From: Acinetobacter defluvii
GTDB taxonomy: Bacteria > Pseudomonadota > Gammaproteobacteria > Pseudomonadales > Moraxellaceae
Assembly: GCF_001704615.3 (NCBI RefSeq)
Contig: NZ_CP029397.2
Span: 1,054,001 to 1,118,000 of the forward strand
Reading direction: 5' to 3'
Length of the DNA stretch: 64,000 nucleotides
Positions 25,894-35,420 of this stretch are shown here, piece by piece; the first letter of the stretch is position 1, and every line of letters starts with the position of its first letter. The translations under genes were made by a program, and so were the position numbers. The notes beneath the pieces were generated by a model, which saw nothing but the letters and a program-made list of their open reading frames with translations, made no database searches and was not told the origin of the DNA.

Positions 25894-26469
25894 TTACTCA
25901 ACTGCTTCAGTCGAATCGATACATTCTGCTAATTTGACCTTATCTTGCGGGTGTAAAGTCACAAAATACGCCCCAATACGATACTGTTCAGGATCTTCAC
26001 AGGTCAATTCTGAGTAAGCAATTTGTGCTGTAGCTGCGATATGAAAGAAGTTTTCAGCATGACTGAGTGTCACATGAATGTAAGTACCTTCTTTGATATT
26101 TTGCTTGCTGAAAAAACTAAAACCACTCTCAGAAAAATTCACATTTTGTGGTGTTGGTAACATGGTTTGTACAATTGAGTCGTACAGAGAACCTGTTATG
26201 AGGTTTAATTTTTGATTGAATAAGGATAAGATTCGAGCAATTTGTTGATCTTTTTCATTTAATTGGTCTAATTCGTATTGAAGTGCATGATCAAATTGAT
26301 CTAATTCTGCAAGTAGTAGAAAATAGCGCGGCAATACAAAATTTGGATCGTATGGATCGTTAAGGGCAACGTCATCAGAAATAATCTGATAGTTGATTCT
26401 TAATGCAGCATCGATTCGAGACATGACTCGACGCTCATTCGCTTCGGCATGATGCTGTAACGTTTCCAT
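25894..26469 (-). CDS. PilZ-domain-like protein
   Basis: 191 residues with an RRVMSR motif at about residues 13-18 of the RxxxR type, a central helical region rich in Leu and Gln, and a C-terminal part (NVNFSESGFSFFS, then YRIGAYFVTLHPQDKVKLAE) that matches the beta-barrel pattern of PilZ domains, including the D/NxSxxG-like motif. PilZ domains bind cyclic di-GMP. The unusual distance between the two motifs may mean a degenerate or non-binding form. Divergent from lolC with only 23 bp between starts. Confidence 0.65.
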   Translation of the reverse strand: METLQHHAEANERRVMSRIDAALRINYQIISDDVALNDPYDPNFVLPRYFLLLAELDQFDHALQYELDQLNEKDQQIARILSLFNQKLNLITGSLYDSIVQTMLPTPQNVNFSESGFSFFSKQNIKEGTYIHVTLSHAENFFHIAATAQIAYSELTCEDPEQYRIGAYFVTLHPQDKVKLAECIDSTEAVE

Positions 26470-26492
26470 AAAACACCTCGGACTTTGATGGT

Positions 26493-27728
26493 ATGTTTAA
26501 ACCAATCTCGCTTTATATAGGGTTGAGATACACTCGCGCTCGGCGCAGTAATCACTTTATTTCTTTTATCGCCTTGGTGTCTATGATCGGTCTAACCTTA
26601 GGCGTTGCGGTTCTTATTACAGTTTTATCTGTGATGAACGGCTTTGACCGAGAGTTGAAAAACCGTGTTTTAGGCATGGTGCCACAAGCCACTGTTTCAT
26701 CCTCACAGATTTTAACAGACTGGCCCACACTTGCAAAGAAAATTGAGAAACATGAACATGTTACTGGCGTAGCACCATTTACCCAATTACAGGGAATGTT
26801 GACCGCACAAGGACGTGTTGCAGGCATCATGGTCAGTGGTATTGAGCCAAAATATGAAAAAAATGTATCTATTATTCATAACCATATGGTTGAAGGAAAT
26901 ATAGATCAACTGAAAAAAGGTGAATTTGGTATCGTATTAGGCAAGCAGATGACCGATGCTTTAGGTTTGAGTTTGAATGATAATGTGACCCTAGTTTTAC
27001 CTGAAGCAACACCATCACCAGCAGGGGTTGTCCCACGTTTTAAGCGTTTTAAAATTGTGGGGATCTTTAGTATTGGTGCAGAAGTTGATTCCAGCTTGGG
27101 TTATATCGCCTTAAACGATGCATCAACTTTGTTACGTTTGCCTGATGGTGCGCAGGGTGTGCGTATGAAGTTGGACAATATTTTCCTTGCGCCACAAGTA
27201 GCAAATGAAATTGTACAAGAGTTACCACACGGTTTTTATGCGTCAGATTGGACATATACGCATGGTAATTTGTTCAGTGCCATTCAAATGGAAAAAGCCA
27301 TGGTCAGTCTATTGTTATTCCTTATTGTTTTGGTGGCAGCATTTAATATTGTGTCTTCATTGGTCATGGTGGTAACAGATAAAAAAGCAGACATTGCTAT
27401 TTTAAGAACCTTGGGCGCCTCACCTAGCACAATCACACGTATTTTCATGGTACAAGGTACGGTAATTGGGGTGGTCGGAACGCTCGCAGGTGCGGTGTTG
27501 GGTGTGATTTCTGCTTTAGGTATTAGTAACTTAATTGATTGGCTAAATAATTTATTTGGTTGGCACTTATTTGACGCCTATTTTATTAACTATTTACCTT
27601 CTTATTTACGTTGGCAAGATGTGGTTTTAGTGGTCGGTGTTTCACTTGCTTTAAGTTTTGTTGCAACAATTTATCCTGCTCGTCGTGCAGCGAAAATTCA
27701 ACCTGCGGAGGCGCTTCGTTATGAATAG
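26493..27728 (+). CDS. lolC: Lipoprotein-releasing complex permease LolC/LolE
   Basis: 411 residues: N-terminal helix (SLYIGLRYTRARRSNHFISF, then the membrane segment), a large periplasmic domain, and three C-terminal FtsX-type helices from about residue 270. Extracts outer-membrane lipoproteins from the inner membrane and hands them to LolA, driven by LolD. Only one LolC/E-type gene is present before lolD, as in organisms with a LolF-type homodimer, so lolF may be the more exact name. Its last eight bases overlap lolD. Confidence 0.92.
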   Translation: MFKPISLYIGLRYTRARRSNHFISFIALVSMIGLTLGVAVLITVLSVMNGFDRELKNRVLGMVPQATVSSSQILTDWPTLAKKIEKHEHVTGVAPFTQLQGMLTAQGRVAGIMVSGIEPKYEKNVSIIHNHMVEGNIDQLKKGEFGIVLGKQMTDALGLSLNDNVTLVLPEATPSPAGVVPRFKRFKIVGIFSIGAEVDSSLGYIALNDASTLLRLPDGAQGVRMKLDNIFLAPQVANEIVQELPHGFYASDWTYTHGNLFSAIQMEKAMVSLLLFLIVLVAAFNIVSSLVMVVTDKKADIAILRTLGASPSTITRIFMVQGTVIGVVGTLAGAVLGVISALGISNLIDWLNNLFGWHLFDAYFINYLPSYLRWQDVVLVVGVSLALSFVATIYPARRAAKIQPAEALRYE

Positions 27729-28413
27729 TAATGTGGTGCTTGAAGCCAAAGATATTTATAAATCTTTTACAGATGGTAAATCGACAGTTGATGTAATTAA
27801 AGGTTTATCTTTACAAGTGCATCAAGGTGAGTTTGTTTCAATTGTTGGTTCAAGTGGTTCGGGTAAAAGTACTCTATTGCATATTTTGGGTGGGTTAGAT
27901 CGCCCATCGCAGGGCATTGTCAACTTAAATGGACAGCGTTTTGATAGTTTAGGTGAAGCTGAGCGTGGTTTTTTACGTAATCAAAATCTTGGCTTTGTTT
28001 ATCAATTTCATCATTTATTGCCTGAGTTTACAGCTTTAGAAAATGTCGCTATGCCTTTGATGCTACGCAAAGATGCAGAGTTTAAAAAAGTCAAAGAACG
28101 GGCAGAATACCTCTTAAACCGTGTAGGATTAAGCCACAGACTCACGCATAAACCTGGGGAGTTATCTGGGGGGGAGCGTCAGCGTGTGGCTTTGGCTCGA
28201 GCTTTGGTGACTCAGCCGAAACTGATGCTGGCGGATGAGCCAACAGGTAACTTAGACCGCAAAACTGCCATGACGATTTTTGAGTTGTTACGTGATTTGC
28301 GTCATGAGTTAAATATGGCAATGCTGATTGTGACCCATGATGAGCAATTAGCAAAGTCAGCGGATAAAGTACTCCATATGCAGGATGGTGTGTGGGTCAC
28401 GGAAAAAACTTAA
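27721..28413 (+). CDS. lolD: Lipoprotein-releasing complex ATPase LolD
   Basis: 230 residues from the ATG at 27721, overlapping the lolC stop. ABC ATPase motifs: Walker A GSSGSGKST at about residues 43-51, signature LSGGERQRVALARAL at about 148-162, Walker B LMLADEPTGNLD at about 169-180, and the H-loop in VTHD at about 206. The LGFVYQFHHLLPEFTALENV segment is typical of LolD. Cytoplasmic ATPase of the Lol exporter. Followed by a hairpin at 28466. Confidence 0.95.
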   Translation: MNSNVVLEAKDIYKSFTDGKSTVDVIKGLSLQVHQGEFVSIVGSSGSGKSTLLHILGGLDRPSQGIVNLNGQRFDSLGEAERGFLRNQNLGFVYQFHHLLPEFTALENVAMPLMLRKDAEFKKVKERAEYLLNRVGLSHRLTHKPGELSGGERQRVALARALVTQPKLMLADEPTGNLDRKTAMTIFELLRDLRHELNMAMLIVTHDEQLAKSADKVLHMQDGVWVTEKT

Positions 28414-28465
28414 ATTTTTATAAAATAATTTAAAAATAACGGCATAATTCCGATCAATTGCCTTG

Positions 28466-28491
28466 TTAAAGCTCATGAAAATGGGCTTTAA
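28466..28491 (+). terminator. Intrinsic terminator of lolCD
   Basis: TTAAAGCTCAT, loop GAAA, ATGGGCTTTAA: an 11-bp stem with one T-G pair and a short T-rich tail, 53 bp after the lolD stop. Confidence 0.6.
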
Positions 28492-28521
28492 TTATTTCAA
28501 AAGATTAAGAAAATAATAACG

Positions 28522-30951
28522 ATGTGGTATCTCTACGGGTTAAGTTTAGGCTGGATTTTGGGCATCAGTTGTATGGGAAATACCCTGCCTGAAAGCTTAC
28601 AGATGCCTCTATATCTCAGCCTTATTTTGATTATTTTTATCCCCCTTACTTTCGCTCTAAAATGGAAATTGACCAAGCATGTCATTGTAAAAATCATCTT
28701 TTATTTGAGTCTTTGTTTTAGTGTTTTTATGGGTGGTTGGTATTATGCCGATCATGCCTTAGAGCAACGCTTAAAATTACGTGTACAACATGTTGAGCAG
28801 GTGAATGCGTTGGTATATGTCAACACGATCAGCCAAATTTCAACAGGTGTAGATGATCAACTTCGTATTAAGCAAAATGTTTGGTTGCTTAATTTTGCCG
28901 CGCAACCGATTAAAATCAGTGTCAATTTAAAACAAGGGCAGATGCCTTTAGCACTCGGAAAATATTATCAAATATCAGGAAAATTAAAGCCTGCACATAG
29001 TTATGCTGTTGCAGGTACATTTGATAAAGAGCGTTGGTTTTTACAAGAAAATATTATGGGCAGTTTAAATGCTCAGTTTGTAGAGCCGATAGATGCTACA
29101 AAAGTTTCTGGATTAGGCCATGCACATTTTGTGCAGAATAATAATTCCTTTGGCGCTGTCATTCGATTAAACATTGAAGAAAAGCGTTTGTCTTTTCGAC
29201 AAATGATTCAAAATAGTAGTTTACAACAAAAGGGATTGCTATTAGCACTACTCACTGGAGACGAAAGCTTACTTTCAAGTGATACACAGAACTTATTTCA
29301 ACGCTTAGGTATTTCACATTTATTGGCAATTTCAGGTCCGCATGTGCTGATTTTTGCGATGTTATTTTGCTTCATCTTCCAAGGCATTATTCAAAAGTTT
29401 CGTCCAGAATTTTATTTAAAATGTCCTCGACCTTATTTATTGATTATACCTTTTTTAGCATGTGTGGCACTTTATACGGCATTTGTAGGGTTTGAAATTC
29501 CTGCTTTACGGACGTTATTAACGGTATCTTTATGTAGCTTTTTAATTTGGTTTAGACAGTCCCTTTCAGCCTTAAAAATGTTGCTAATCAGTGCCAGCAT
29601 TTTATTGTGGATTGATCCTTTTAGCATTTTATCTGCTGCATTTTGGTTGTCTTATGGCGCTTGTTTTATTTTGATTCGCGTCTACCAAACTTTACAGCAG
29701 CAGCCTTATGACCATCAAACAATTAACCAAAAAGTTATTTTTTATTTGAAAGTTTTAATCGAATCACAATGGAAAGTATTTATTGCATTATTTCCATTGG
29801 TAATTTTTATTTTCCAAAAAGTTGCTTGGGTTGCACCTTTGAGCAATGTGTGTGCAATTCCTCTAATTGGTGCAGTGGTTGTGCCTTTAGAAGTGATCGG
29901 TGCATGTTTGAGTTTATTTTATATGCCTTTAGGCAAAGCTTTTTTCTATGTAGCTGATGGTTTTTTATCACTTTTATTATACATTTTGACTATTTTAGAT
30001 CAATTATTTGCTCAACATTTACAGTGGTTTGCTTTTACTCCATTGATGATCGTGTGTTTAACAGTTGCAATTTTTATTCTCTTTTTTCCACGAGGAGTAA
30101 TTTCTAAGGCATGGGTCGCTGTATGTTGTATTCCTCTCGTTTTTCCACAGCAAAAACAGCCAGATTTTAGTTTAACTGTTTTAGATGTCGCACAAGGACA
30201 AGCGATTTTTATAAACTTACCGACACAAAAAATCATGGTGGACACAGGGGGATCATTTGATGAAACAAAATTTAGTATTGGAAGACAAGTGCTTGTACCT
30301 TATTTAAAAAGACAAGGGATTCAGCAGCTTGACCAAGTTATTTTGTCACATTTAGATCAAGACCATAGTGGTGCATTTGCAGCGATTGCAAAAGAAATTA
30401 AGGTCAAGCAAGTTTTCTCGAATGAAGATGATGGACGTTTTCAACATGAAAATTTTCACTACTGTTATGCAGGGCAAGTTTGGCAGTATGATCAAGTAAA
30501 AGTAGAAATTTTATCGCCACCTAAAGCTAACTTAAGTAATGTTGCATCCCAACAAAATGAATTGTCTTGTGTCGTATATATTCAAGTGAAAAATGCCAAA
30601 AATCAGCAAAATTTTTTGATTATGGGTGATGCAGGTTGGGAAACGGAATTTGATTTATTACAACATTATCCAAACTTAGATGTCGATGTTTTGGTTTTAG
30701 GACATCATGGCAGTCAACATAGTTCAGCTTATGCTTTTTTAGAAACACTAAAACCAAAATTAGCAGTAATTTCAGCAGGATTTGATAATCGTTATGGTCA
30801 TCCCCATCCGATTGTTTTGACACGCTTAAAAGCTTTGAAGATTCCTGTTGTGAATACGATTGAACAAGGTAGTATTCAGTTTCAATTGGATGCTCAACAC
30901 GCGATGCAAATGTCTAATGATCGAGATTCAAAAAAATGGTTAATCCGTTGA
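28522..30951 (+). CDS. comEC: DNA uptake channel ComEC/Rec2
   Basis: An 809-residue inner-membrane protein that brings single-stranded DNA into the cytoplasm during transformation. An N-terminal membrane and OB-like (DUF4131) region precedes the competence domain at about residues 220-530 (LGISHLLAISGPHVLIFAML is its hallmark). A C-terminal metallo-beta-lactamase-like domain from about 550 has SHLDQDHSGAF and GHHGSQHSSA metal-ligand motifs. Full length for the family. It fits the natural competence of Acinetobacter. Its 3' end overlaps the convergent acyltransferase gene by 12 bp. Confidence 0.93.
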   Translation: MWYLYGLSLGWILGISCMGNTLPESLQMPLYLSLILIIFIPLTFALKWKLTKHVIVKIIFYLSLCFSVFMGGWYYADHALEQRLKLRVQHVEQVNALVYVNTISQISTGVDDQLRIKQNVWLLNFAAQPIKISVNLKQGQMPLALGKYYQISGKLKPAHSYAVAGTFDKERWFLQENIMGSLNAQFVEPIDATKVSGLGHAHFVQNNNSFGAVIRLNIEEKRLSFRQMIQNSSLQQKGLLLALLTGDESLLSSDTQNLFQRLGISHLLAISGPHVLIFAMLFCFIFQGIIQKFRPEFYLKCPRPYLLIIPFLACVALYTAFVGFEIPALRTLLTVSLCSFLIWFRQSLSALKMLLISASILLWIDPFSILSAAFWLSYGACFILIRVYQTLQQQPYDHQTINQKVIFYLKVLIESQWKVFIALFPLVIFIFQKVAWVAPLSNVCAIPLIGAVVVPLEVIGACLSLFYMPLGKAFFYVADGFLSLLLYILTILDQLFAQHLQWFAFTPLMIVCLTVAIFILFFPRGVISKAWVAVCCIPLVFPQQKQPDFSLTVLDVAQGQAIFINLPTQKIMVDTGGSFDETKFSIGRQVLVPYLKRQGIQQLDQVILSHLDQDHSGAFAAIAKEIKVKQVFSNEDDGRFQHENFHYCYAGQVWQYDQVKVEILSPPKANLSNVASQQNELSCVVYIQVKNAKNQQNFLIMGDAGWETEFDLLQHYPNLDVDVLVLGHHGSQHSSAYAFLETLKPKLAVISAGFDNRYGHPHPIVLTRLKALKIPVVNTIEQGSIQFQLDAQHAMQMSNDRDSKKWLIR

Positions 30952-31890
30952 AGATAAAGCTTCAGCTTTAACACGATTAATATTTGTAATCGCTTGTTCC
31001 TTGGGTAAAGTATAAACATTTCTGAGTTGTGGGTGAGCCTTGAAGCGTTTATAACTCCAATGATAATGCTGAGGGAAGCGTTCGATTAAATGTTCTAATG
31101 CTTGATGGATAACATGTGTACCATCATTGGCAGAACCTTGATAAATTTGTTCATTTATTGGTTCAATAAACATATCAAAATCATCAGATTCATTACGAAT
31201 CGCGTATAAAAGTAATGCTTTGGCTTTGGTTTTTTGAATCAGTTTGGCACTCAGATTACTTGAAGCCAACGGAATGCCAAAATAATCAATCATTTCACCG
31301 CCTACATGGGGCGTATGATCAGGTAAAATGACAGTAGTACCCCCTTGTTTCAAAGCTTTAAAAATTTGCCGAACACCTGACTCATCTGTAGGGACTAAAT
31401 TGGCTTGTTCACGACTACGTGCTTCACGGACAAAATCATCAGCATCAGCATTTTTTATGGGTTTATACATGATGGTCATTTGGGTATGTTGCGCGACCCA
31501 AGCGTTCATGATCTCCCATGTGCCAAAATGTGGCACGATCAACACCAAACCTTTACCTTCTGCAAGCGCTTCATGAACCAAATGTTCACCATGAATTTGA
31601 CGAATTCTGGATATATTTTTTTGAGTGGAGCTGCCCCAAATAGTAAAAAATTCCATATAGGATTGTAATTCATTACGGATTGCGGCGCGGGTAATTCGCT
31701 CTCTTTCTTGCTTACTCAGTTGTGGCAGACAAATTTCGATGTTTAAACGAATCGTCTTAGATGTTTTTGAGACATGTAATAAGTTGACAATGCCAGCTAA
31801 AATACGGGCATAAAATCTAGAAAAAAGAATGGGCTGCCGACCAAAAAAATGAAGAAGCCGTGTGGTAGAAGATTTTTGCTTTTCAGTCAT
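30940..31890 (-). CDS. Lipid A acyltransferase (LpxL/LpxM family)
   Basis: 316 residues of the LPLAT family that adds a secondary acyl chain to lipid A or its precursor at the inner membrane. The HX4E catalytic motif is HFGTWE at about residues 120-125. LPDHTPHVGGEMIDYFG at about 189-205 and a C-terminal YKRFKAHP segment are typical. An N-terminal hydrophobic stretch is weak. LpxL and LpxM paralogues cannot be told apart confidently from sequence alone. Convergent and overlapping with comEC. Confidence 0.9.
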   Translation of the reverse strand: MTEKQKSSTTRLLHFFGRQPILFSRFYARILAGIVNLLHVSKTSKTIRLNIEICLPQLSKQERERITRAAIRNELQSYMEFFTIWGSSTQKNISRIRQIHGEHLVHEALAEGKGLVLIVPHFGTWEIMNAWVAQHTQMTIMYKPIKNADADDFVREARSREQANLVPTDESGVRQIFKALKQGGTTVILPDHTPHVGGEMIDYFGIPLASSNLSAKLIQKTKAKALLLYAIRNESDDFDMFIEPINEQIYQGSANDGTHVIHQALEHLIERFPQHYHWSYKRFKAHPQLRNVYTLPKEQAITNINRVKAEALSSTD

Positions 31891-32025
31891 CGTTTATCAA
31901 TTTGTAAAACTGCGCCAAAGTGCGAGTGAATTGTAAATTATTATAAGTGAATTATGTCGATTTAGACAGTTTAACTGTATTAGTTGTATATAATGATGCC
32001 TTAAAAATTAATTTGGATGGTATGT

Positions 32026-33063
32026 ATGTCCGATTGGCCACCTAAACCACAGAATGAAAATACACAATTAGATGCTTCTGCATCACAAGCACCCACGGGA
32101 CAAGAATGGAAACTTTTGGAAAAAGTTGTTCTGGCCTCTGTACAGGAACAGCGTCGTAGTCGCCGTTGGGGAATATTTTTTAAAATTTTAACCTTTTTAT
32201 ATATTTTTATCCTTTTAGGTTTGATTTTATTTGGTAAAAGCTGCTCAAGCAGTGGTGAAGATTCGACGAGTTCTATCTCTGAGTCGCATCTTGGCGTAGT
32301 CAACATTATTGGTACGATTGAATCTAGCAACCAAGGTGTAAATAGTACGGATACGATTAAATCTTTGAAGAAAGCATTTGAAGCCAAATCTGCAAAAGCA
32401 GTCGTGTTAAATATTAACTCTCCAGGTGGTTCACCAGTACAGTCTGACGATATTTGGCAAGAGATTCGCTACCAAAAACAACAGCATCCAGATAAGAAAG
32501 TGTATGCTTTGATTGGTGATATGGGCGCATCGGGGGCATATTATATTGCTTCTGCAGCAGATGAAATCTGGGTGAATCCATCGAGTTTAGTCGGCTCTAT
32601 TGGTGTGATCATGCCAAATTATGGCGTGAGTGGTTTGGCTCAAAAGCTTGGCATAGAAGATCGTACGATGACTTCAGGCGCAAACAAAGATATTTTGAGC
32701 ATGACCAAACCCGTAAATCCTGAGCAAAAAGCACATATTCAAGCTTTATTAGACAATGTTCATGGGCATTTTATTACTGCAGTTAAGCAAGGTCGTGGTG
32801 AAAAACTCAAATCTACTGATCCTGCTATTTTTTCAGGTTTATTTTGGACGGGTGAACAAGCCATTAAACTCGGCATTGCAGATAAAAGTGGCAATATGGA
32901 AAGCTTGAAACGCCAATTAAATCTCAAAAACGCAGTTAACTATACGGTTGAGCGTAGTCCATTTGATTCTATTTTAGGGCGTATGGGTTCAGAAATGGGA
33001 AATGGTTTAGCTGAAGCAGTGACTCAAAAGATGAACATGCAGCAAGATGCTAAAATGCAATAA
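32026..33063 (+). CDS. sppA: S49-family signal peptide peptidase (SppA, short form)
   Basis: 345 residues from the ATG at 32026 (MSDWPPKPQNE); an ATG at 32017 would add three residues and neither has a strong ribosome site. A cytoplasmic N-terminus precedes one transmembrane helix at about residues 50-70 (FKILTFLYIFILLGLILFG). The periplasmic protease domain follows, with the nucleophile Ser in GDMGASGAYYIASAADEIW at about 165-183, and SLVGSIGVI just after. It degrades signal peptides left in the membrane. It is the single-domain SppA type of about 330-350 residues. Confidence 0.9.
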   Translation: MSDWPPKPQNENTQLDASASQAPTGQEWKLLEKVVLASVQEQRRSRRWGIFFKILTFLYIFILLGLILFGKSCSSSGEDSTSSISESHLGVVNIIGTIESSNQGVNSTDTIKSLKKAFEAKSAKAVVLNINSPGGSPVQSDDIWQEIRYQKQQHPDKKVYALIGDMGASGAYYIASAADEIWVNPSSLVGSIGVIMPNYGVSGLAQKLGIEDRTMTSGANKDILSMTKPVNPEQKAHIQALLDNVHGHFITAVKQGRGEKLKSTDPAIFSGLFWTGEQAIKLGIADKSGNMESLKRQLNLKNAVNYTVERSPFDSILGRMGSEMGNGLAEAVTQKMNMQQDAKMQ

Positions 33064-33168
33064 AGCTTTTCTAGGTTCAAGTCAAAAGACGAAGTTAGAT
33101 GCCTAGTATGGATTTTTCAGAACAGCATTTAGCTCATTGTTTGTTATACAATGCTAAAATAGGATGTC

Positions 33169-33990
33169 ATGCGTAATTTAATTCATACAAAACCTCTCAT
33201 TCATTTTGCACATGCCAATGGTGTGCCCTCACAAGTATATTCAAAGCTTTTTGAGCTATTAAAAGATGACTATGATGTCATTTATGTGCCTTTAATCGGT
33301 CCAGATCGTCGTTATCCGATTAAACAAGGTTGGAATGAGTTAACAGACCAAGTCATTGACAGTATTGTGCAGCAGGCGCAAGGTCGTAAAGTGATTGGTT
33401 TGGGGCATTCCTTAGGTGCAGTTTTAACTCTGATGGCATCTTATAAGCGTCCAGAGCTCTTTGAAAAAATAATTTTACTTGATCCGCCCTTGATCGTAGG
33501 TAAAGCATCCTTTGCGCTGTTTCTCACTAAAGTATTTAATCCCAAAATGCTTGATCAAATTACCCCAGCAGGTTTAAGTATTAAACGACGTGATCATTGG
33601 GAGTCACGTGAGCAAGCTGCTTTATTATTAAGATCAAAAGGCTTTTATCAACATTTTAATGAAGAGTGTTTTAATAATTATATTCAGTATGCTTTAACAG
33701 AGGATCACATTCGTGGCGGGGTTGAGCTCACGATTTCTAAATATGATGAAGTCGAAATTTTCCGAACGAATTCAATTTCATGGTGGTTACCCAAAACTAA
33801 GCCACCTGTTAGTGCACAATTGGTGGTTGGGTCAGAAAGCCCATTTTTAACCCGAAAATTTCCGCAAACGATCCAGAAAAAACTCGGTATTCCATTTACT
33901 GTCACACAAGGTGGTCATATGTTTCCTTTAGAGCACCCTGTTGAAGTGGTGCAATTAATACAAGATTTGATTCAATTGCCTGAAGATTAG
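33169..33990 (+). CDS. Alpha/beta hydrolase
   Basis: 273 residues with an alpha/beta hydrolase fold. The nucleophile elbow is GLGHSLGAVLTLM at about residues 81-93, the acid is probably in the VGSESPFLTRKFP region at about 223-235, and the His is in TQGGHMFPLEHP at about 246-257. The N-terminus reads HFAHANGVPSQVYSKLF, giving the oxyanion-side HANG motif. No signal peptide. The substrate cannot be inferred; neighbours (sppA upstream by about 105 bp) give no clue. Confidence 0.87.
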   Translation: MRNLIHTKPLIHFAHANGVPSQVYSKLFELLKDDYDVIYVPLIGPDRRYPIKQGWNELTDQVIDSIVQQAQGRKVIGLGHSLGAVLTLMASYKRPELFEKIILLDPPLIVGKASFALFLTKVFNPKMLDQITPAGLSIKRRDHWESREQAALLLRSKGFYQHFNEECFNNYIQYALTEDHIRGGVELTISKYDEVEIFRTNSISWWLPKTKPPVSAQLVVGSESPFLTRKFPQTIQKKLGIPFTVTQGGHMFPLEHPVEVVQLIQDLIQLPED

Positions 33991-34020
33991 GCTAGATCGG
34001 ATTGATTTTGACCGAAAATA

Positions 34021-34048
34021 AAATAAGCACTCAATTGAGTGCTTATTT
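34021..34048. terminator. Bidirectional intrinsic terminator
   Basis: A perfect palindrome AAATAAGCACTCAA/TTGAGTGCTTATTT, with T and A runs on both sides, between the convergent hydrolase and META lipoprotein genes. Confidence 0.85.
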
Positions 34049-34092
34049 TTAATTATTTATAAAACAAGCTGATAAAGTCAGTGTCTTATAAT

Positions 34093-34530
34093 TTATTTAA
34101 CATTCTCAAATTTTAAAATTACTTTGTCATTAGCATCCAAGAATTTCAATTCTTTTTTCGATGCATCATAATGAGTAACTTGTGTCAGTGCTTGCGCATA
34201 TTTTTGTGGAATATCCGTTGCATTTAGACATGCTTTTTGAGTCGAAGCAAGATTGGAAAATTGGATTTGCGTTCCTTTTACCGCATAGCCACCCATAAAG
34301 CGATTACAACCATCAGAGCCACTTACACGGCTGTTATCAAATTGAATAGATGGGACATCAGATTGTGTTGGATCAGCAGTCATTTTTGTGCCATAAATTT
34401 CACTTACTACCCAATTTTTATTTTGGAGTTCATTTAAATTACGTTCAGTCGATGGATTTGACATGGTGGCACAACCCACCATACCTAAAGTTAAAGCTGC
34501 ACAGGTTGGAATGAGTATTGATTTTAGCAT
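34093..34530 (-). CDS. META-domain lipoprotein (HslJ-like)
   Basis: 145 residues with a lipoprotein signal: hydrophobic helix and lipobox MVGC, the lipid-modified Cys at about residue 20. The META domain covers about 38-140, with NWVVSEIYG, the SGSDGCNRFMGGY core motif at about 80-92, and STQKAC. META/HslJ proteins are linked to novobiocin tolerance and heat stress in E. coli, but their molecular role is not clear. Probably periplasm-facing, anchored in the outer membrane. Confidence 0.88.
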   Translation of the reverse strand: MLKSILIPTCAALTLGMVGCATMSNPSTERNLNELQNKNWVVSEIYGTKMTADPTQSDVPSIQFDNSRVSGSDGCNRFMGGYAVKGTQIQFSNLASTQKACLNATDIPQKYAQALTQVTHYDASKKELKFLDANDKVILKFENVK

Positions 34531-34724
34531 GTATTTTCTCCGTTTATTGATGATGATCGTTGTTAAGTCTTTGTTCAGGATATATTTTAATTTTTAGATT
34601 GTGGCTAAGATTAACTGAACAAATACAGAAACTACCAGAGTAAAAACATTTTGATGTATATTGTTTTCTTTATTTTTTAATGCTTTTCGAGTATTGCATA
34701 AAGCATTAAAATTTGCCAAGCAAT

Positions 34725-34752
34725 AAAAAACGCATCCGAAGATGCGTTTTTT
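34725..34752. terminator. Intrinsic terminator of purM-purN
   Basis: AAAAAACGCATC, loop CGAA, GATGCGTTTTTT: a 12-bp stem with a tetraloop, 20 bp after the purN stop. Confidence 0.9.
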
Positions 34753-34771
34753 ATTTTTGAATTAAGAATAC

Positions 34772-35404
34772 TTAAAACTTACAAAACTGAATCGGTTGCT
34801 CGAGCTGTTGACCTTTATACAGGACTTGACCATTTTTCAGATATCGAATCGTTCCATTACAAATCCATTCCACAGCTTGCGGATAGATCAAATGTTCAAG
34901 GGTATGTATTCGATCTGCAAGCGAGTCTACCGTATCATGTAAACCAACCCTAAGTACGCCTTGCGTCAATGATTGACCTGCATCAAGTTCAGCAGTGACA
35001 TAATGCACAGTACAACCATGCAAAGTATCACCTGTGTTTAGTACACGTTGATGCGTATGCATACCTTTGTAATGTGGCAAGAGCGAAGGGTGGATATTGA
35101 GCATTTTCCCTTCCCAATTGTGAACAAACTCAGCACTTAGAATCCGCATAAAACCAGCAAGAACCACCAAATCAATATCCCAATCAAGTAATTGTTGATG
35201 CATCACTGCATCAAATGCTTCACGAGTTGGGTAATGTTTGTGTTCTATCACCACTGTCTTGATATTCGCTTTTTTCGCACGCTCAAGTGCATAGGCTTCA
35301 GGTTTATTGGAAATGACCCCAACAATTTCACCTGAAAGATTGGCATCCATCAGGGCTTGTAAGTTACTACCATTGCCTGAAACCAGTACAGCAATTTTGA
35401 TCAT
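34772..35404 (-). CDS. purN: Phosphoribosylglycinamide formyltransferase
   Basis: Transfers a formyl group from 10-formyltetrahydrofolate to GAR in purine synthesis. 210 residues from the ATG at 35404, giving MIKIAVLVSGNGSNLQALMD; a TTG further upstream would overlap purM. The catalytic Asn-His-Asp set lies in NIHPSLLPHYKG at about residues 107-118 and in the HYVTAELDAG segment at about 137-146. It begins 16 bp after the purM stop, so the two purine genes form one operon. Confidence 0.95.
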   Translation of the reverse strand: MIKIAVLVSGNGSNLQALMDANLSGEIVGVISNKPEAYALERAKKANIKTVVIEHKHYPTREAFDAVMHQQLLDWDIDLVVLAGFMRILSAEFVHNWEGKMLNIHPSLLPHYKGMHTHQRVLNTGDTLHGCTVHYVTAELDAGQSLTQGVLRVGLHDTVDSLADRIHTLEHLIYPQAVEWICNGTIRYLKNGQVLYKGQQLEQPIQFCKF

Positions 35405-35420
35405 GGGCGTATTAACTGAA

